This document shows positions 24,563-36,900 of a DNA stretch of 64,000 nt, piece after piece. The DNA lies in assembly GCA_947561395.2 (NCBI GenBank), contig OX387182.1, forward strand, positions 1,622,001-1,686,000, written 5' to 3'. The notes under the pieces are model-generated. The model was not told the origin of the DNA and did no database searches. It worked only from the letters and a program-made list of their open reading frames with translations. The stretch's first letter is position 1. The number at the start of each line of letters is the position of its first letter. Source of the DNA: Buxus sempervirens (taxonomy: Eukaryota; Streptophyta; Magnoliopsida; Buxales; Buxaceae). A program made the translations under genes and the position numbers.

Positions 24563-26324
24563 CCCACTAGTTATTATATAAATTCAAGAGGCTAACATTT
24601 TATTTTTTTTTAGAAAAAAATGTCCTTTTCCATGTTTTAAAGTCTTGAATCTCCAATAAATGATTTTTTTTTATTATAAAGAATGCTCTTCTTAACATTT
24701 TAAAGCCTTTAAGGTCTCATTTACACGTTTCATATATTAATCTATATAATTATTTTATTATATAAAGGGAAGACAAATTAAATTCTAACCTTGCTCAAAT
24801 TCTCTTTTTCTAGAAAAAATCTCTTAGTATTTTGAAAAGAATTTTATATTTTAAATACATAATAATTTTCACCGTCATTTGGCATGCATGTACACCCACT
24901 ATTCACTGTCAACATGGTAGGTTAGAGAGTCAAATATACCTAATTAAACATTAACCAATAATATGACTTTAAAGCCAGCTACTTTATTAATTACTATCTA
25001 TATTGTTTTGAAGCCAAGGTAAAAGATAGGGGTTCAACATTTGCATATCCCACATAATACCCATCTTAATTATTGTCTAGTTCTATTGGTAGTGGGTAAA
25101 TTAATAATTCTAGTTATGATGGGATTAGCCTTATATATTAATTTAATATACACCATATATAACACAAGGTGCTCCTCGGGAATTGCACAAACCAAATTGT
25201 TCAGACTTTTCAAAATAGCTCTTACACATCATTGTGAAGATTCATTAATAAAAGGGGTACAATAGTCAAAACTGTCTCAACCATTTGCCTCTTTGTGTTG
25301 CCTTATTAACAACTCTCTCAATGTATAATGAATCTATGTACGTTTGCATACAAGCTAGCATTTTGTATTACATTGCCAAATAACGTTATGTGCATCGCGC
25401 GTGCCTTCCAGCTAGTAATAATAATAAGCCCAGATATCATCTATCTTGATCTTCAATTAAGAACTAAATCAGGAATTTTTTTAGTTTTTGCTTTAATTAT
25501 TTTAGAGATCGAACACATTGAATATGGAGAACATGGGAACATTTTACAGACTTCTTCTATAAACAATACTTAATTCTTATATGGTTGAGTTCCAAAAAAA
25601 AATTCTTATATGGTTGGAAGTATGCAGATGATTTTGTATCAATATCAATTGATATTATTGCTTACACTACCTACAACTTATTCCTATATGTATGTGAAGC
25701 ACTCACGTATCACCCACTAAATCACTTATGGTTTATGGACAGGCAGTATTGCATGTGACACCGCTAGTATAATTTGAATAAGATAAGGTCAAAGCATTTA
25801 GAATTGCTCAACTAAATACTTAATTACTAATACTTCTCACTTATTGAAGCACAGTACAAGCTAAAAATGTGTTTAATAACACTGTACGTGTGGATCTAGA
25901 TACTTAGCAATATCCAAAATATGGAGATCGAACTGGTCTTCTAGGAAATGATAAAAGCATAGAAAATAACATTTTATCTAAAAATTTGAAAAAGAAAATC
26001 ATTTTTATTCCAAAACTTTAAGATGATTGTTTTATATTATTTTGTCTTGAGAAAGCACTTAACAATGTTTAGTTACGAATTGAAAAAGCTATTTTTCTTT
26101 TTAGAATTATTTAGGGAAAATTATAAGTACGGGTTATTTTTAGTGTTAAATTATAAACAAGACCATTTAATAGTCTGTTTACGAAAATTTCAGATTTTGT
26201 ATAAGTAATTGACATAATGCAAAACAAACATTCATCTTCCAAAATTGTCCTTATTTATATTTACGATGACTAAAGTTGTACCTTACGTTGACAAGAACTA
26301 TACCGTATATGATAATAAAACTCA
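24563..26324. other. AT-rich intergenic DNA with Helitron-related segment
   Basis: No genes. A segment at about 25165-25275 shares ACATCATTGTGAAGATTCAT and following bases with 47095-47145, so it belongs to the same repeat family as the Helitron remnants near 47 kb. A possible Helitron terminus (GC-rich hairpin, then CTAG before T at 25412-25415) follows it. The rest shows no recognisable structure. Confidence 0.45.
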
Positions 26325-26485
26325 CATCGGCCGAGGGTGCCACCCGGCCTGGTGGTAAAAACCTATGCCTGGCAATAGAGCTAGGTCTCGGGTTCTACTC
26401 TCACCCTCACCTCAAGCATGCGCGAGTCCCGGCAATTTACCAGTCCCCCTACCCCTAGGTCCCTGATTCATACCAAAAAAAAAAA
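26325..26485 (+). mobile_element. tRNA-derived SINE with poly-A tail
   Basis: Contains an A-box-like CCTGGTGGTAAAAACC and a B-box-like GGTCTCGGGTTCTACTC at the spacing of a pol III promoter, a body of about 140 bp, and a tail of about 15 A. AAAACTCA flanks it at 26317-26324 and 26486-26493, a short target duplication. No protein is encoded. Confidence 0.75.
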
Positions 26486-26493
26486 AAAACTCA

Positions 26494-28241
26494 AACTAGT
26501 CCATGATATGGACCTTATACCTTATAATGATTATATTTGTATACTATGAGAAAACTAAAACTATACTATGTAATGACTATATTTATCATGGGATGTAACT
26601 TTAATCACTATAGTATACAAACTTAATTATCACGAAGGTATGAGTTTTAATATCATAGGATAAAACTTTGATCATCATAAATATAATAATCAATTAATCA
26701 TAATTAAAAAGAGCTAGTAAATGTTTTCTTTTATAATTAATCATCAAAAGCATCCCTTTTCTAAAATTTTCCCAGCAACTTTTTACACCTTGAATAAGTT
26801 GTCAATGACAACAATTAATTACGAAAATATGGAATTCATTTTATATTCCCAATGCGTAATCAATTAGGGTTTCAATTCTATAGAAAAGGTCGTATTTGTT
26901 ATCAATCTTTTGACTTTATGTGAGTGTAATAATTGCTTTTTATATCCTTAAAAATATCATAGTTTTGGTTTAGACAGTAACCTTCTTATACTTTAACTAC
27001 TGGGTCCACTTAAATTTTGAATGACTAGGGGCTGCCCGCATAAAAAACGTGGGCCCACTGAGATAAACAGTTCGAGGTAGTTAGTTTAAAATAGTGGGGG
27101 ATTGTTTTATTTGGGGAGGGCAATATTTGGAAAAAGAAAAGAGAGGCAAGAATCCGGAGGGAATATTCCCTCTTCTTCTCTTTATTAATAATATAGATAA
27201 ACAATGGTGATTTTCAACCATCAATAATGAAGGTATATTTTACTTATCTAATTAAAAATAAATAAATTTTTTATATATCAAATCATCTTTTTTTTTTCTC
27301 TTATTTTCTTTTATCTTCTGCTTCTTTTATTTTGATGTCACCAGCAAATGAATAAGAAGTATTGATTAACAATAAAATAAGGAACTTTAGTGACTTGCAA
27401 CTTTAATTATGTAACAAATATCATGTATCTGAATCATCTATTTGTTCAGACCATGAAATATATAGGTGTATAAATCTATTTTGAAGCCAACCGCATACAT
27501 CCTTTTCACCATACAAACTAAATGACAGAACAAGAGCCCTTAATAATATGATATGGTATTCTTATTTATTTATTCTTTTTGTACATTAGTCAGTATCTCT
27601 ATTTGAATGACATTTGTTGCACTTCTCTGTTGAATTGGTTTCTAATTGCTATTTGAATAAGATGTTGTCACGCAAAGTATTTGGTGGTTAAATTATAAAT
27701 ATTTCACGAGGGATTCACTTGAAAAATCACTTACCATCGAATGATCTATGTGCCAACATCTCACTCTAACAACAAAAACCAATTAATACAACAAAAAAGG
27801 GCATAAGATGTCGTCAGTTTGGCACACATTTAGCGTATATATGCTCACTCCCTTACCCATCTACTAACCTTCTAAGGCTTGTTTGGCATACCTTCTTACA
27901 AATAAAAGGATAGACTAGTAATCCCCTCTTGCTTCATTAAAATGGACTTTTCGAAGAACCCATTTCAAACTTTCTATAAAAAATAGCTTTAAGAAATTTT
28001 TGCAAAATACCCTTATGTCAAGTAAGCCTTTTTAGTCAAGGAAGGGCTTCTTGGCCCTTACAAGGGAATGCCGAACATGATGTAACCCTGCAACTACTTG
28101 GTTCGGTTAAAACTGAGAATCGAATTGACCCAAACGGTTTGGGTAGGGTTTCAAAGCCTATGATTCTGTTTTGGTATGAAAACCGAATTAATTCTGGTTC
28201 GGTTTTCCGGTTGGAATGATCAGTTTCTCAATGTATACTGA
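26494..28241. other. AT-rich intergenic DNA
   Basis: No gene or transposon end was recognised. Near 28125-28215 lie words such as GGTTCGGTT and AAACCGAATT that resemble the interior of Ac-like elements. Confidence 0.4.
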
Positions 28242-29148
28242 GGCTGCGTTTGGTAACGCTTTTCGAAAGTACTTTTTTGCTTTTGAAAGCAAAAAATTGC
28301 TTTTAAAAGCAAAAGCACCGTTTGGTAACGCACACGAGAAACAATTTACCAAAAGCAAAGAAGCAATTTTATTGCTTTTCACCGGAAGCAACAAAACGTT
28401 GCTTCTCAATTTTTTTACAAAATTGCTTTATTGCTTTCAAAACCCCTCAATACCCTATTGCTTTATTCCTATATTAAAGATGATGCCTCCATACTCACTT
28501 AAGAAGCAACAACATATTGTTATTGCTAGAGCCGGCAAAATGCCACCCGACCTGACGGGTCAACCCGATTATAAATGGGTTGGGTTGACCCGTTTATTAA
28601 TTGGGTTGGGGTTTCCCCAACCCGCCAGTAATCGGGTCAACCCGATTATGACCCGCCAACCCGACGGGTAACCCGATTTATATAATAAAAAAAAAAAAGA
28701 TGGCAAAAGTATCATGTTTCGACCTAATTAACCCCAAAACCAGACCCGAACTCGGTACAACCCAATCCAATTAACCCCCAACCCTATTTTAATAATATTT
28801 TTTGAAAAATAAAAATAATAATAAACAGGTTGGCGGGTTGAACCCGTTTATTAGCGGGTTGGGGGTTTTCCAACTCACCTTAATTTAGTCCAACCCGATT
28901 ATGACCCGATTAACCCCAACCCGATTATGACCCGACCCGACCCCGATTGTGTACAATACTTTTATGGAAGCAAAAAGCAATTTCTATGTTACTGCAATTA
29001 CCAAACATGCTTTTTTGCTTCTTAGAAGCAAAACAAAAGTTTACCAAACGCATTTGCTTCAAGAAAATATCTTTCAAAAAGCATAAAATTACTTTTTTGC
29101 TTTCTTGCTTTTAGAAGCAAAAAAGCAAAAGCATTACCAAACGCAGCC
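28242..29148. mobile_element. PIF/Harbinger-like MITE abutting the RPL6 leader
   Basis: GGCTGCGTTTGGTAACGCTT at the left mirrors AAGCATTACCAAACGCAGCC at the right, and TGA flanks both sides (28239-28241 and 29149-29151). Subterminal parts are arrays of TTTTGCTTTTGAAAGCAAAA-like units. The middle is occupied by a nested Ac-like element. The right end lies 93 bp before the RPL6 start codon. Confidence 0.75.
28527..28950. mobile_element. Nested Ac-like (GGGTTGACCCG-rich) element
   Basis: It begins TAGAGCCGGCAAAATG and is composed of GGGTTGACCCG, CCCGATTATGACCCG and related words on both strands, the usual interior of Ac-like non-autonomous elements. The right end near 28950 is decayed and no 8-bp duplication could be fixed. 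Confidence 0.55.
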
Positions 29149-29241
29149 TGAAGTTGTAGGGTAACTATTACTTGGTGCAGAGGTGATTGTTAGGCTTTGT
29201 GTTGAGAATTAGAAGGGACTCCGAAGTCCCAAGCCTCATCA

Positions 29242-31286
29242 ATGGCGCCGAAGGAGCGAAAACCCAAAGTCAGCAGAAACCCAGATATGATACGCGGGGT
29301 GGACAAGTACTCGAGGTCGAAGATGTACCACAAGCGCGGTCTCTGGGCCATAAAAGCCAAGAATGGCGGTGTCTTCCCACGCCACGATCGGAAACCGGCA
29401 ACGCCGAAACCCGAGGAGAAGCCTCCGAAGTACTATCCAGCTGATGACGTGAAGAAACCCTTGATCAACAAGCGGAAGCCTAAACCAACGAAGCTCAGGT
29501 TTTGTTCTGCGATTTTGTTCGCGATAATTGGTGATTCCGATTCTCGTGTCTTTGTCTCGATTGAATTTCTATCTTTTAAATGAAATTAGGGCAAGCATCA
29601 CTCCCGAGACGGTTTTGATCATTTTGGCTGGGAGATTTAAGGGGGAAAAGAGTTGTTTTCCTGAAGCTACTTCCGTCTGGGTTGCTTCTTATAACTGGTG
29701 AGCTCACGCGTTGCGATTTTATTCTGTTATTTGGTCTTTTAAAACCAAAATGTATGTTAAGATATGGAATGATGCTACTTCATCATTTGTTCGGTTTTTT
29801 GTTAATTATTTGATTGAGTAATCGAAATCTATTTCATCTGTTGTATCACTTGTAAATCTGGTGTTCATGCTCGAGGTTTTATTTGTTTTTCTTAGGCATC
29901 TAAAATCTTTCTGTTTAAGCTGTATGGTTTTCAATATCAGTTTGAGATATTTATGGCTGTCGAGTTCATTGAATTCTCAAAATCTGTTAGGTTTTGCAAA
30001 CGGATATACAGGCGGAAATGTTGTATGCATGGCTTTGATCTGGAACAACTTAAAAACATGAAATATTAGTTACAGAAGTTTCATTTGTATCTCTGCCTAT
30101 TGAGGGATTCACGTAAATAAAATCCCTCCATGATGAATTTTGTTGCAATTAACATTCTTAATCAGTCAGATTGGCAATATAGATCAGTGTTTCCTGCGTA
30201 GTGATGTAGGTAGTATTCCGCTTTACACATTCTCTAGGATGAAATCCAGTCTGAGGTGCCATTGTTTCATGTATTCCCTTTTCATTTTAATTTAAAATGG
30301 ACATAAAGATTTGGGAGAAGGCAAGAATTTCATGGTCTTATCAAGTGTCAGTTTGATCTTACTTTGAATCTAAATGCTATGGAAATGTGAATAATTCATC
30401 CTTTCCTGTCTAATCAGTCAAGAATTTTTGCCATTCTCAAACCAGGCAAAGTGTCTCTTCAGTTCATTAATTTCATTGATAAGAAGCTTCTTCCAGAAGA
30501 TCACATAGCTACTGAAGATTGTATTTTCTTGTATCCTGTTGTGTTACATTTGCCGCTTCCTTAGAGATAAATCTGTGTGTATTTATTTTACCTGTTTTGA
30601 GAACATTTCATTCTGTGTACAAGACCAGCTTAGCACCAAGTTCAGTACACAGTCGTTATCATGTTGCAAGGCCTGACATTCATTGATTTTCTTATTTCAT
30701 ATTTCTATTATCTTGTTGAACTTTTCTTGCCACTTGCATGCCAAAAGAGAGACAAGATTCTGATTAGTTCTTGCTTAGTTATTATCATCTGATAGCGCCC
30801 TTTCCTTATTTGATGCCACTATGTTTTCTAGATGTTTATTTCTTTTCCTCTTAACTGCCACAGGACCATTCAAGGTGAATGGAGTTCCTTTAAGGCGTGT
30901 CAATCAATCATATGTTATTGCAACTTCCACCAAGGTTGACATTTCTGGGGTAAATGTTGAAAAATTTGATGACAAGTACTTTTCAAAGGAAACTATGAAG
31001 AAAAAGAGAAAGAGTGAAGGCGAGTTTTTTGAGGCAGAGAAAGAGGTTTGTTATCATTCTGTTCTCCTGTCCACAAATGCCATTGTAGTTATGGGTTTTT
31101 AATCCCAACTAATTTGTCTTCAAAATGTAGGAAAAGAGGTCGCTCCCACAAGATAAGAAAGATGATCAGATAGCTGTGGATAACCCCTTGATAAAGTCCA
31201 TTGAGGGAGTTCCAGATTTGAAGACCTATTTGGCTGCAAGATTTTCGCTTAGGTCGGGCATGAAACCTCATGAACTTGTATTCTAG
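29242..31286 (+). CDS. RPL6: 60S ribosomal protein L6, exon 2 frameshifted
   Basis: Structural component of the large cytosolic ribosomal subunit. Exons are 29242-29498, 29590-29697, 30864-31045 and 31131-31286, all with GT/AG borders. The product would be 233 residues, the usual plant length, starting [15 protein letters not shown] and ending GMKPHELVF. Conserved blocks include [36 protein letters not shown] and [10 protein letters not shown]. Oddity seen directly: exon 2 has five G at about 29641-29645, where the reading frame of the rest of the exon and the later exons needs four. Read literally, translation enters a wrong frame and stops at the exon end. The partial copy at 33254 has four G at this place. 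A sequencing or assembly error is the likeliest cause, since all else is intact; a real null allele is possible. The leader directly abuts a transposon. Confidence 0.92.
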
Positions 31287-32749
31287 AGGAAGGTGTCAGG
31301 ATAATTTTGAGACTCTTTTTCTCCTGCTGTTCTCATGAGATTTTACTATTGTTTTTGTTCTTTTTTGGAACCATTGATGTTCTAAGGTTTTTGCTGGTGG
31401 TATGCACTTATTTTTGCATAGGATTTTCATATTTTTTTCTTCTGTATTTTATCCTTCAGATTCTTTTTGAGGCTAATATTGATCCTTATTCTTTTTTTCC
31501 TTCGAATTCTTTGAGATGAAAACTGAGCTCGAACTAGTAAATGCTTTTAGCTGTTGAATCTTTGATTTTTGGTTGTCTTCGCTATGTTTTTGAATGTTTA
31601 TACTTTTCTTTCATATTGAAGCAACCGGCCTTTGAAGTTAACCCTCCAAAATTTGTGTACCCCTTTCGATATCATTTGGTCCGTGTTAACCATGATCCAG
31701 AATAATTAGTGCAACAATAGTTATGCTTTACGTGGGGATGTGAATGCGTGGGTAGTAACAGCTGAAGCAGAAAAATTATTTTGGAACTGTGAATGAGTTT
31801 TCATGGTCCTTTATCTTCGTGTGTGTGGATGGCTAATGAAGAAAATGGTGGAGAACAGAGGATTTCATGAGATCAAGATAGAATGGTCCTCCGGTGGACT
31901 GGATGTTGTGTTTTTTTTTTTTTTTTTAAATATGTGGATCTGCCCTAATAGTTTCGTACGTATTCATCGTGGCAAAAAAAATCTGCATTGAGACCAAACA
32001 AATAGTTAGTGATAAACTGATATTTCTTGCATGAAAGCAGAAAGGTCTTAATGTGGAATCAGATTCTTAATTATTCTCTAAAGCCTATAAAGGATAAAGC
32101 AGCAGAAGGTAAGGAAGGAAGAAGGGGTAGCGATGATTCAATTTTTGGCTCTCAACACAATCTGCATGATTTGCAAACATCAATGGTTGGACCCAATTGA
32201 TTTTATGATTAACAATCTCAGAAAACAAATCATTGGAGATTTCAGTTTAATTAAAAAGTTTTTCTATTTTTTGGTCCCGGCAAATAGGGAGGATCAAAAC
32301 CAGCAATCAGGAACTCAAGAGACTAAATATTTATGCTTCAAATCACCTTGAATGAAGAAACAAACAAACAGTTTCAACCTAGCAGCAAGTGCTTCTTTTG
32401 CAATCCACAAACGGAGATTTGTTAAAAGTGGGGTTTTTATTCTATAATTCTCTCCCCTACCGTCTTTTCCTTCATTTGAATTCGAAGCTTAATACTTAAC
32501 GGTCATGGCCAGCTGAATCCACCAAAATGTTGTATTCAAATCTCAAAACAGTTTACCGTTTCAAACGGCTAGCTACCAGCCTACCATTGCTCCGGTTTAT
32601 AAAACTCCCTCCTTCCACAGCTGTGTCAAATTTAATTATCAACATTCTTTGTTCTTTGATACTGCTCTTACCCCTCTTTCCCGAGACGTCTTTCGTACAC
32701 GTATTTGCGAATCCCTCCCTCTCCAATCACTTCCATATAACCACCACGA
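31287..32749. other. RPL6 3' flank, gene-free
   Basis: Holds the RPL6 3' UTR. The segment 31419-31685 is the original of the duplicated flank found at 40476. Beyond about 31700 the sequence is AT-rich with a T run near 31910. No other gene was recognised. Confidence 0.45.
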
Positions 32750-33090
32750 TGAGAGAGTGCATATCAATCCACGTTGGTCAGGCTGGAAACGCCTGCTGGG
32801 AGCTTTACTGCCTCGAACATGGCATCCAGGTGTGTCATCCATGTCTCTCTCTACCCAAGGAGTAAGAAAATACGCTCATACCGTTCTGTTACCGTCTATT
32901 CCTCCATGTGGATCTTTCTCCATACAGACCCTACGGCGTCGAGAACGACAATGATCTTCCAGTCGGCAGCTTCGGGACCATGATGCAGGCTCTCCGTCAG
33001 CTTCAAGACTCCACACTGTCACCGGCGGTGGGACCTCGGACCTTCCCCTCCGTGGGACCTTCGCTTCTTTCTTCTCCTGTGGAGCCCTGA
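32750..33090 (+). pseudogene. Alpha-tubulin 5' fragment
   Basis: An ATG at 32750 opens [13 protein letters not shown] followed by [14 protein letters not shown], the start of alpha-tubulin with four residues missing between the two blocks (a 12-nt deletion). A donor-like GTGTGTC follows at the point where plant alpha-tubulin genes have intron 1. After an acceptor-like CATACAG near 32928 comes a very degenerate sequence that may be exon 2, but this is uncertain. The GTP-binding and later domains are absent, so it is a gene fragment. Confidence 0.7.
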
Positions 33091-33253
33091 GAAAGTCACC
33101 GGCGGCTGTTTAGTTCAGTTCTCCTGCTGCTGATTTGTTTCTGCACTGATTTTGGGAGGAGTCACCCCTTCTTCCGAAATTACGGGCCTCTCACACCGTT
33201 ACACTCGAAGTGACATCGACCAAGATGCTTAAACACTGCTGGACAACTGATGC

Positions 33254-33612
33254 CTAGCGCGGTCTCTAGGCTTTAAAAGCCAAGAACCACCACCGAAAAC
33301 CGGCAATGCCTCCCAGGAGAAGCTTCCGAAGGACTATCCAGCCGATGACGTGAAGAAACCCTTGATCAACAAGGGGAAGCGAAGCTCAGGTGTTCATCTG
33401 TGATTCAGATTCTGATGTCTTTGTTTCGATTTTATTTTCATCTTTTAAATGAAATTAGGGCAAGCATCACTCCCAGTTTTGATCAATTTGGCTGGGAGGG
33501 TTAAGGGGAAAAGAGTTGCTTTCCAGAAGCTCCTCGTAACTGGCGAGCGTTGTGATTTTAACGTTTAATTTGGTCTTTCAAAACCGAAATGTATGTTAAA
33601 ATCTGGAATGCA
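33254..33612 (+). pseudogene. RPL6 partial copy (exon 1 end, intron, exon 2)
   Basis: Closely similar to 29337-29775: the end of exon 1, the whole of intron 1, exon 2 and the start of intron 2. Because intron 1 is kept, it arose by DNA duplication, not retroposition. It lacks the start codon, has several short deletions and lacks exons 3 and 4. It retains the four-G form of the run that is five G in the main gene. Confidence 0.85.
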
Positions 33613-33933
33613 AGAACAGTTCAAAATAACAAAATTAGAAATAGAGGAGGGGCAACTTGCAATTTGTCACTTTGACAGGATGGATCATGTACGAAAGCTC
33701 CAAAAATCAGCAATGTCCATTTATGACTGGTGTTTTAAACCCTTATGAAGAAAAGGGAAACAGTAATTCTCCTTTTGTATATTTCAACAGATTATATGCG
33801 GACGAGCAAGCTCTTGTAAATGTTTTTTCTTAATTTCTTTTATTTTGGGAGTTCTAATCTCTTAAATTCTGTATAGCATTGAGCATTACATTACATGCAA
33901 GTACAGATGCAATTGTTCACTGAGTGCTAGCAG

Positions 33934-36900
33934 ATGTTCTATTCGCTTACGTTTCTTGCTCGAAAAGGCCCACTTGGAACTATATCTGGTTAGCAGCACA
34001 TCTGCAGCACAAGCTTAAGAAACCCCACTACACCGCAGTTGATATTGCTTCTTCAATCGGTTGGTTTCTCGTGTATTGAAATTCTCGTTTCTCTTTAGAA
34101 ATCTGTATGATCTCTGCCTAATGAATTTTCTTCGACTTTTTGTGATCCAATCTAATTTAATTTCATCGAATACCATTCAGTTACCGGTTCGTTGCGTTTT
34201 TTATTTAGTTATTTCTTATTTTCGTATGTATTGAACAAGATAATCTGTTATGATTTTTAGTATACAAACCCATGTTCATTTCCTTACCAAAAGTGCCCCT
34301 TCTTTTTGTTTCTTCGTTTGTTCCTTTTACTTTTGTCACTAGGGTTCTTTTTTTCCTTTTTTTTTGGCTTAAGATATTTGAACATTTTTTACTACAGAAC
34401 AGCAAGAATCTGGACACATAAATAAATACCTTTTACATGTCAAAATGGACTTTTCTTCTACTTAAAATTAGTAGTTTGCCTTCTAAAGTTCTTTGCAAAA
34501 TTTTTTTGTCATTCATAAATGCTCATCTCATTTCCTTTTTTTCCAAAGAAAATGAGAAACTGAAAGCAAATTTTGTCTTAAATAGCATAAGACTGGCTGG
34601 GTAGAAATTTGTTTTCTCCAAGAATTGGATGTTAGCAGAACCTAAAGTTCAAATTCAAGAAACTCAACACTAATATGGTAATTTTCATTATTAGTAACCA
34701 CATTAAGAGGATGAATCAGAAGGTATTGATCCCATGTATATGATAGAAATGGTCTGTAGGGCTTTGATCGGGAATCCAATTGGATTATACTACTTAATCT
34801 TGTGTTAATTTGGTTAACATTAATGTAAATGTGAGGTTGCAGCTTGTGGGTTCAATGCTGACTACCTCAGCCAAGAATGAACATAAAAAGGCAAAATGAA
34901 AATTATCAAGCTGCTCATCTTACCCATTGAATCTTTTGCATTCTTCCTAAAGACGCGATGATTTGGCAAGACATCTCATAAAAAAATAGAATGTAGACTA
35001 TGATAATAGTAGTATGTAGGCTATGGTGAATAACATTTATGCCTTTATGTTTCTTTACCAAAGTTTAGCACGGGGATCCATGATGTGGTATCCAATGCAT
35101 GAGTTCAATTTGCAAAACTTGAAGGAGAGTGACGATTCTTGTTTTATTTTTCTTTTGTTTTTCTCATAAATTTGATTTGTTTGATGGAATATTATGCGAA
35201 AACAAATTTCCTTTGTTCACATAATTCTGAATCCTCATCGGACATGCTTATTTCATAGCTAATGATATAACTAAAATCTGTCGATGCATTTGTTTCTGGT
35301 CATATAGTTAGTATCCTGCTTATTGTTTCTCTCAATGTTTATTTTAGATGACATCATGTTCCCAGAAGTTCGAATTGCACTGAGAATGTAGGGCCACCTT
35401 CCACTGGGTGTTGTTCGGATTTATTCAAAGAAAGTTGCCTGTCTTTACCAAGAGTGTAATGTGATATTGGTTGGAATAAGAAAGGCCTTTGCTTCAGTAG
35501 AAGTAAATCTACTAGAAGATGTAACCCATGAACCATTTAATGCTGTAACCCTGTCAGAAACTTATGATCTTGATTCTTTTGACTTGGATGCGGAGTTTTA
35601 TCATTATGAGTAAATGTACGATGACTGTTTCCCAATACAAATATTATCTTCCTTTTTTGAAAGCATATTATATTCATGGCCTTTATTTCTCAGGGATTGA
35701 GACACTCATCTCAGGATTCGGGAGGAGATAATGATAGCAGGTTTTAGTCTATTTGATATTCATATTATTGTTACCGTTATTTGTTTCTTTATTATAGGGC
35801 TTTCTTTGAATTGTACAAGGTTCATGATTATAAATTATGTCCTTTTTCAGAGCAGATCCCTTGTGAAAGAGATCCTTATATAGCTATATATTTTGATGAG
35901 GCGCAACATTCTTTTATTATTGTTATTATTTTTTGCCACATTTAACTCTACTGATGCATTTGTCTTTGAATTTGAAGATACTGGAGATGTCACCTATGGT
36001 GGGGATTCAAGGAATGGGGACTAGACCAACAGAAGAAGAGTATGTTTCTTGCCATCTCTAGTTTCACAGTTTCTGTGTTTTTGAGAAATCACTTAGCAGC
36101 AAGCTCCTCCCACCGATTGCACCCCCTTCATTTCCCAAGGGGCCTTTTAGACCCGGTTTTAAGTAATCGAGCTGAAAAAAAATCTAATGAGAGGCATCAT
36201 GAAGACAATTTCCCTGAAGAGATTCCCAAGATTGAAGTATAATGCGTGATGCTGCTCAGACTATCATGTTGGAAAATTTTTCAGTGTCCAATCTTGCAAG
36301 TGACACAATGGAACGTAATGAGCCCTTTGATCAAACCAGGAATGAGAAGATATTTTCTCCAATTATGGAAAATATGTTAGCCTCTGGAGGACTATCTATT
36401 CCATTTCAGCTACATCCTCAAGCATCAACTTCTGTTGCTTTAGAAGAGGCTCCTGAGAATTTTCATATGCAAACTTCATAGGGTTGATCGTTCTTCTCAA
36501 CACGTTATCTATGTTTATGCTTGGTATAATTATGGTCATTGATATCAATTTTGTTTTGCTTTTCCATGATATCGCCAATTTTATTATGCATGGCATATAT
36601 CACCTGAACTGGCAATTCAATCAACTCCAATTGTTCGGAAGCCAAAAGCAAGATCAAGGAATAGAAAATTCTTGTATGATGAAACCCTAGTGTTGACGAA
36701 TAAGTATTATTGCTATTTAGTTCATGTTATAATTGTCTTTGTTATTTATTGTTTTACTGATTATTGATATATGAAGTGTCCCGGAAATGTGAATTTTGTA
36801 GGGCCATAAAGAAGGCAATTGAAGACCCTAGTGATCTTATCCATGAGAGGAAAAAATGCCCTTGTTTAGCTTTGGATGTGTGGAAATTCAACAACGGGTT

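Noticed and set aside
28216..28671. Open frame of 151 codons
   Set aside because: It reads through MITE and Ac-like repeat words; no protein family.
30425..30535. Possible extra exon in RPL6 intron 2
   Set aside because: The sequence can be read as a short peptide, but it has no match to L6 and no good splice borders that keep the frame.
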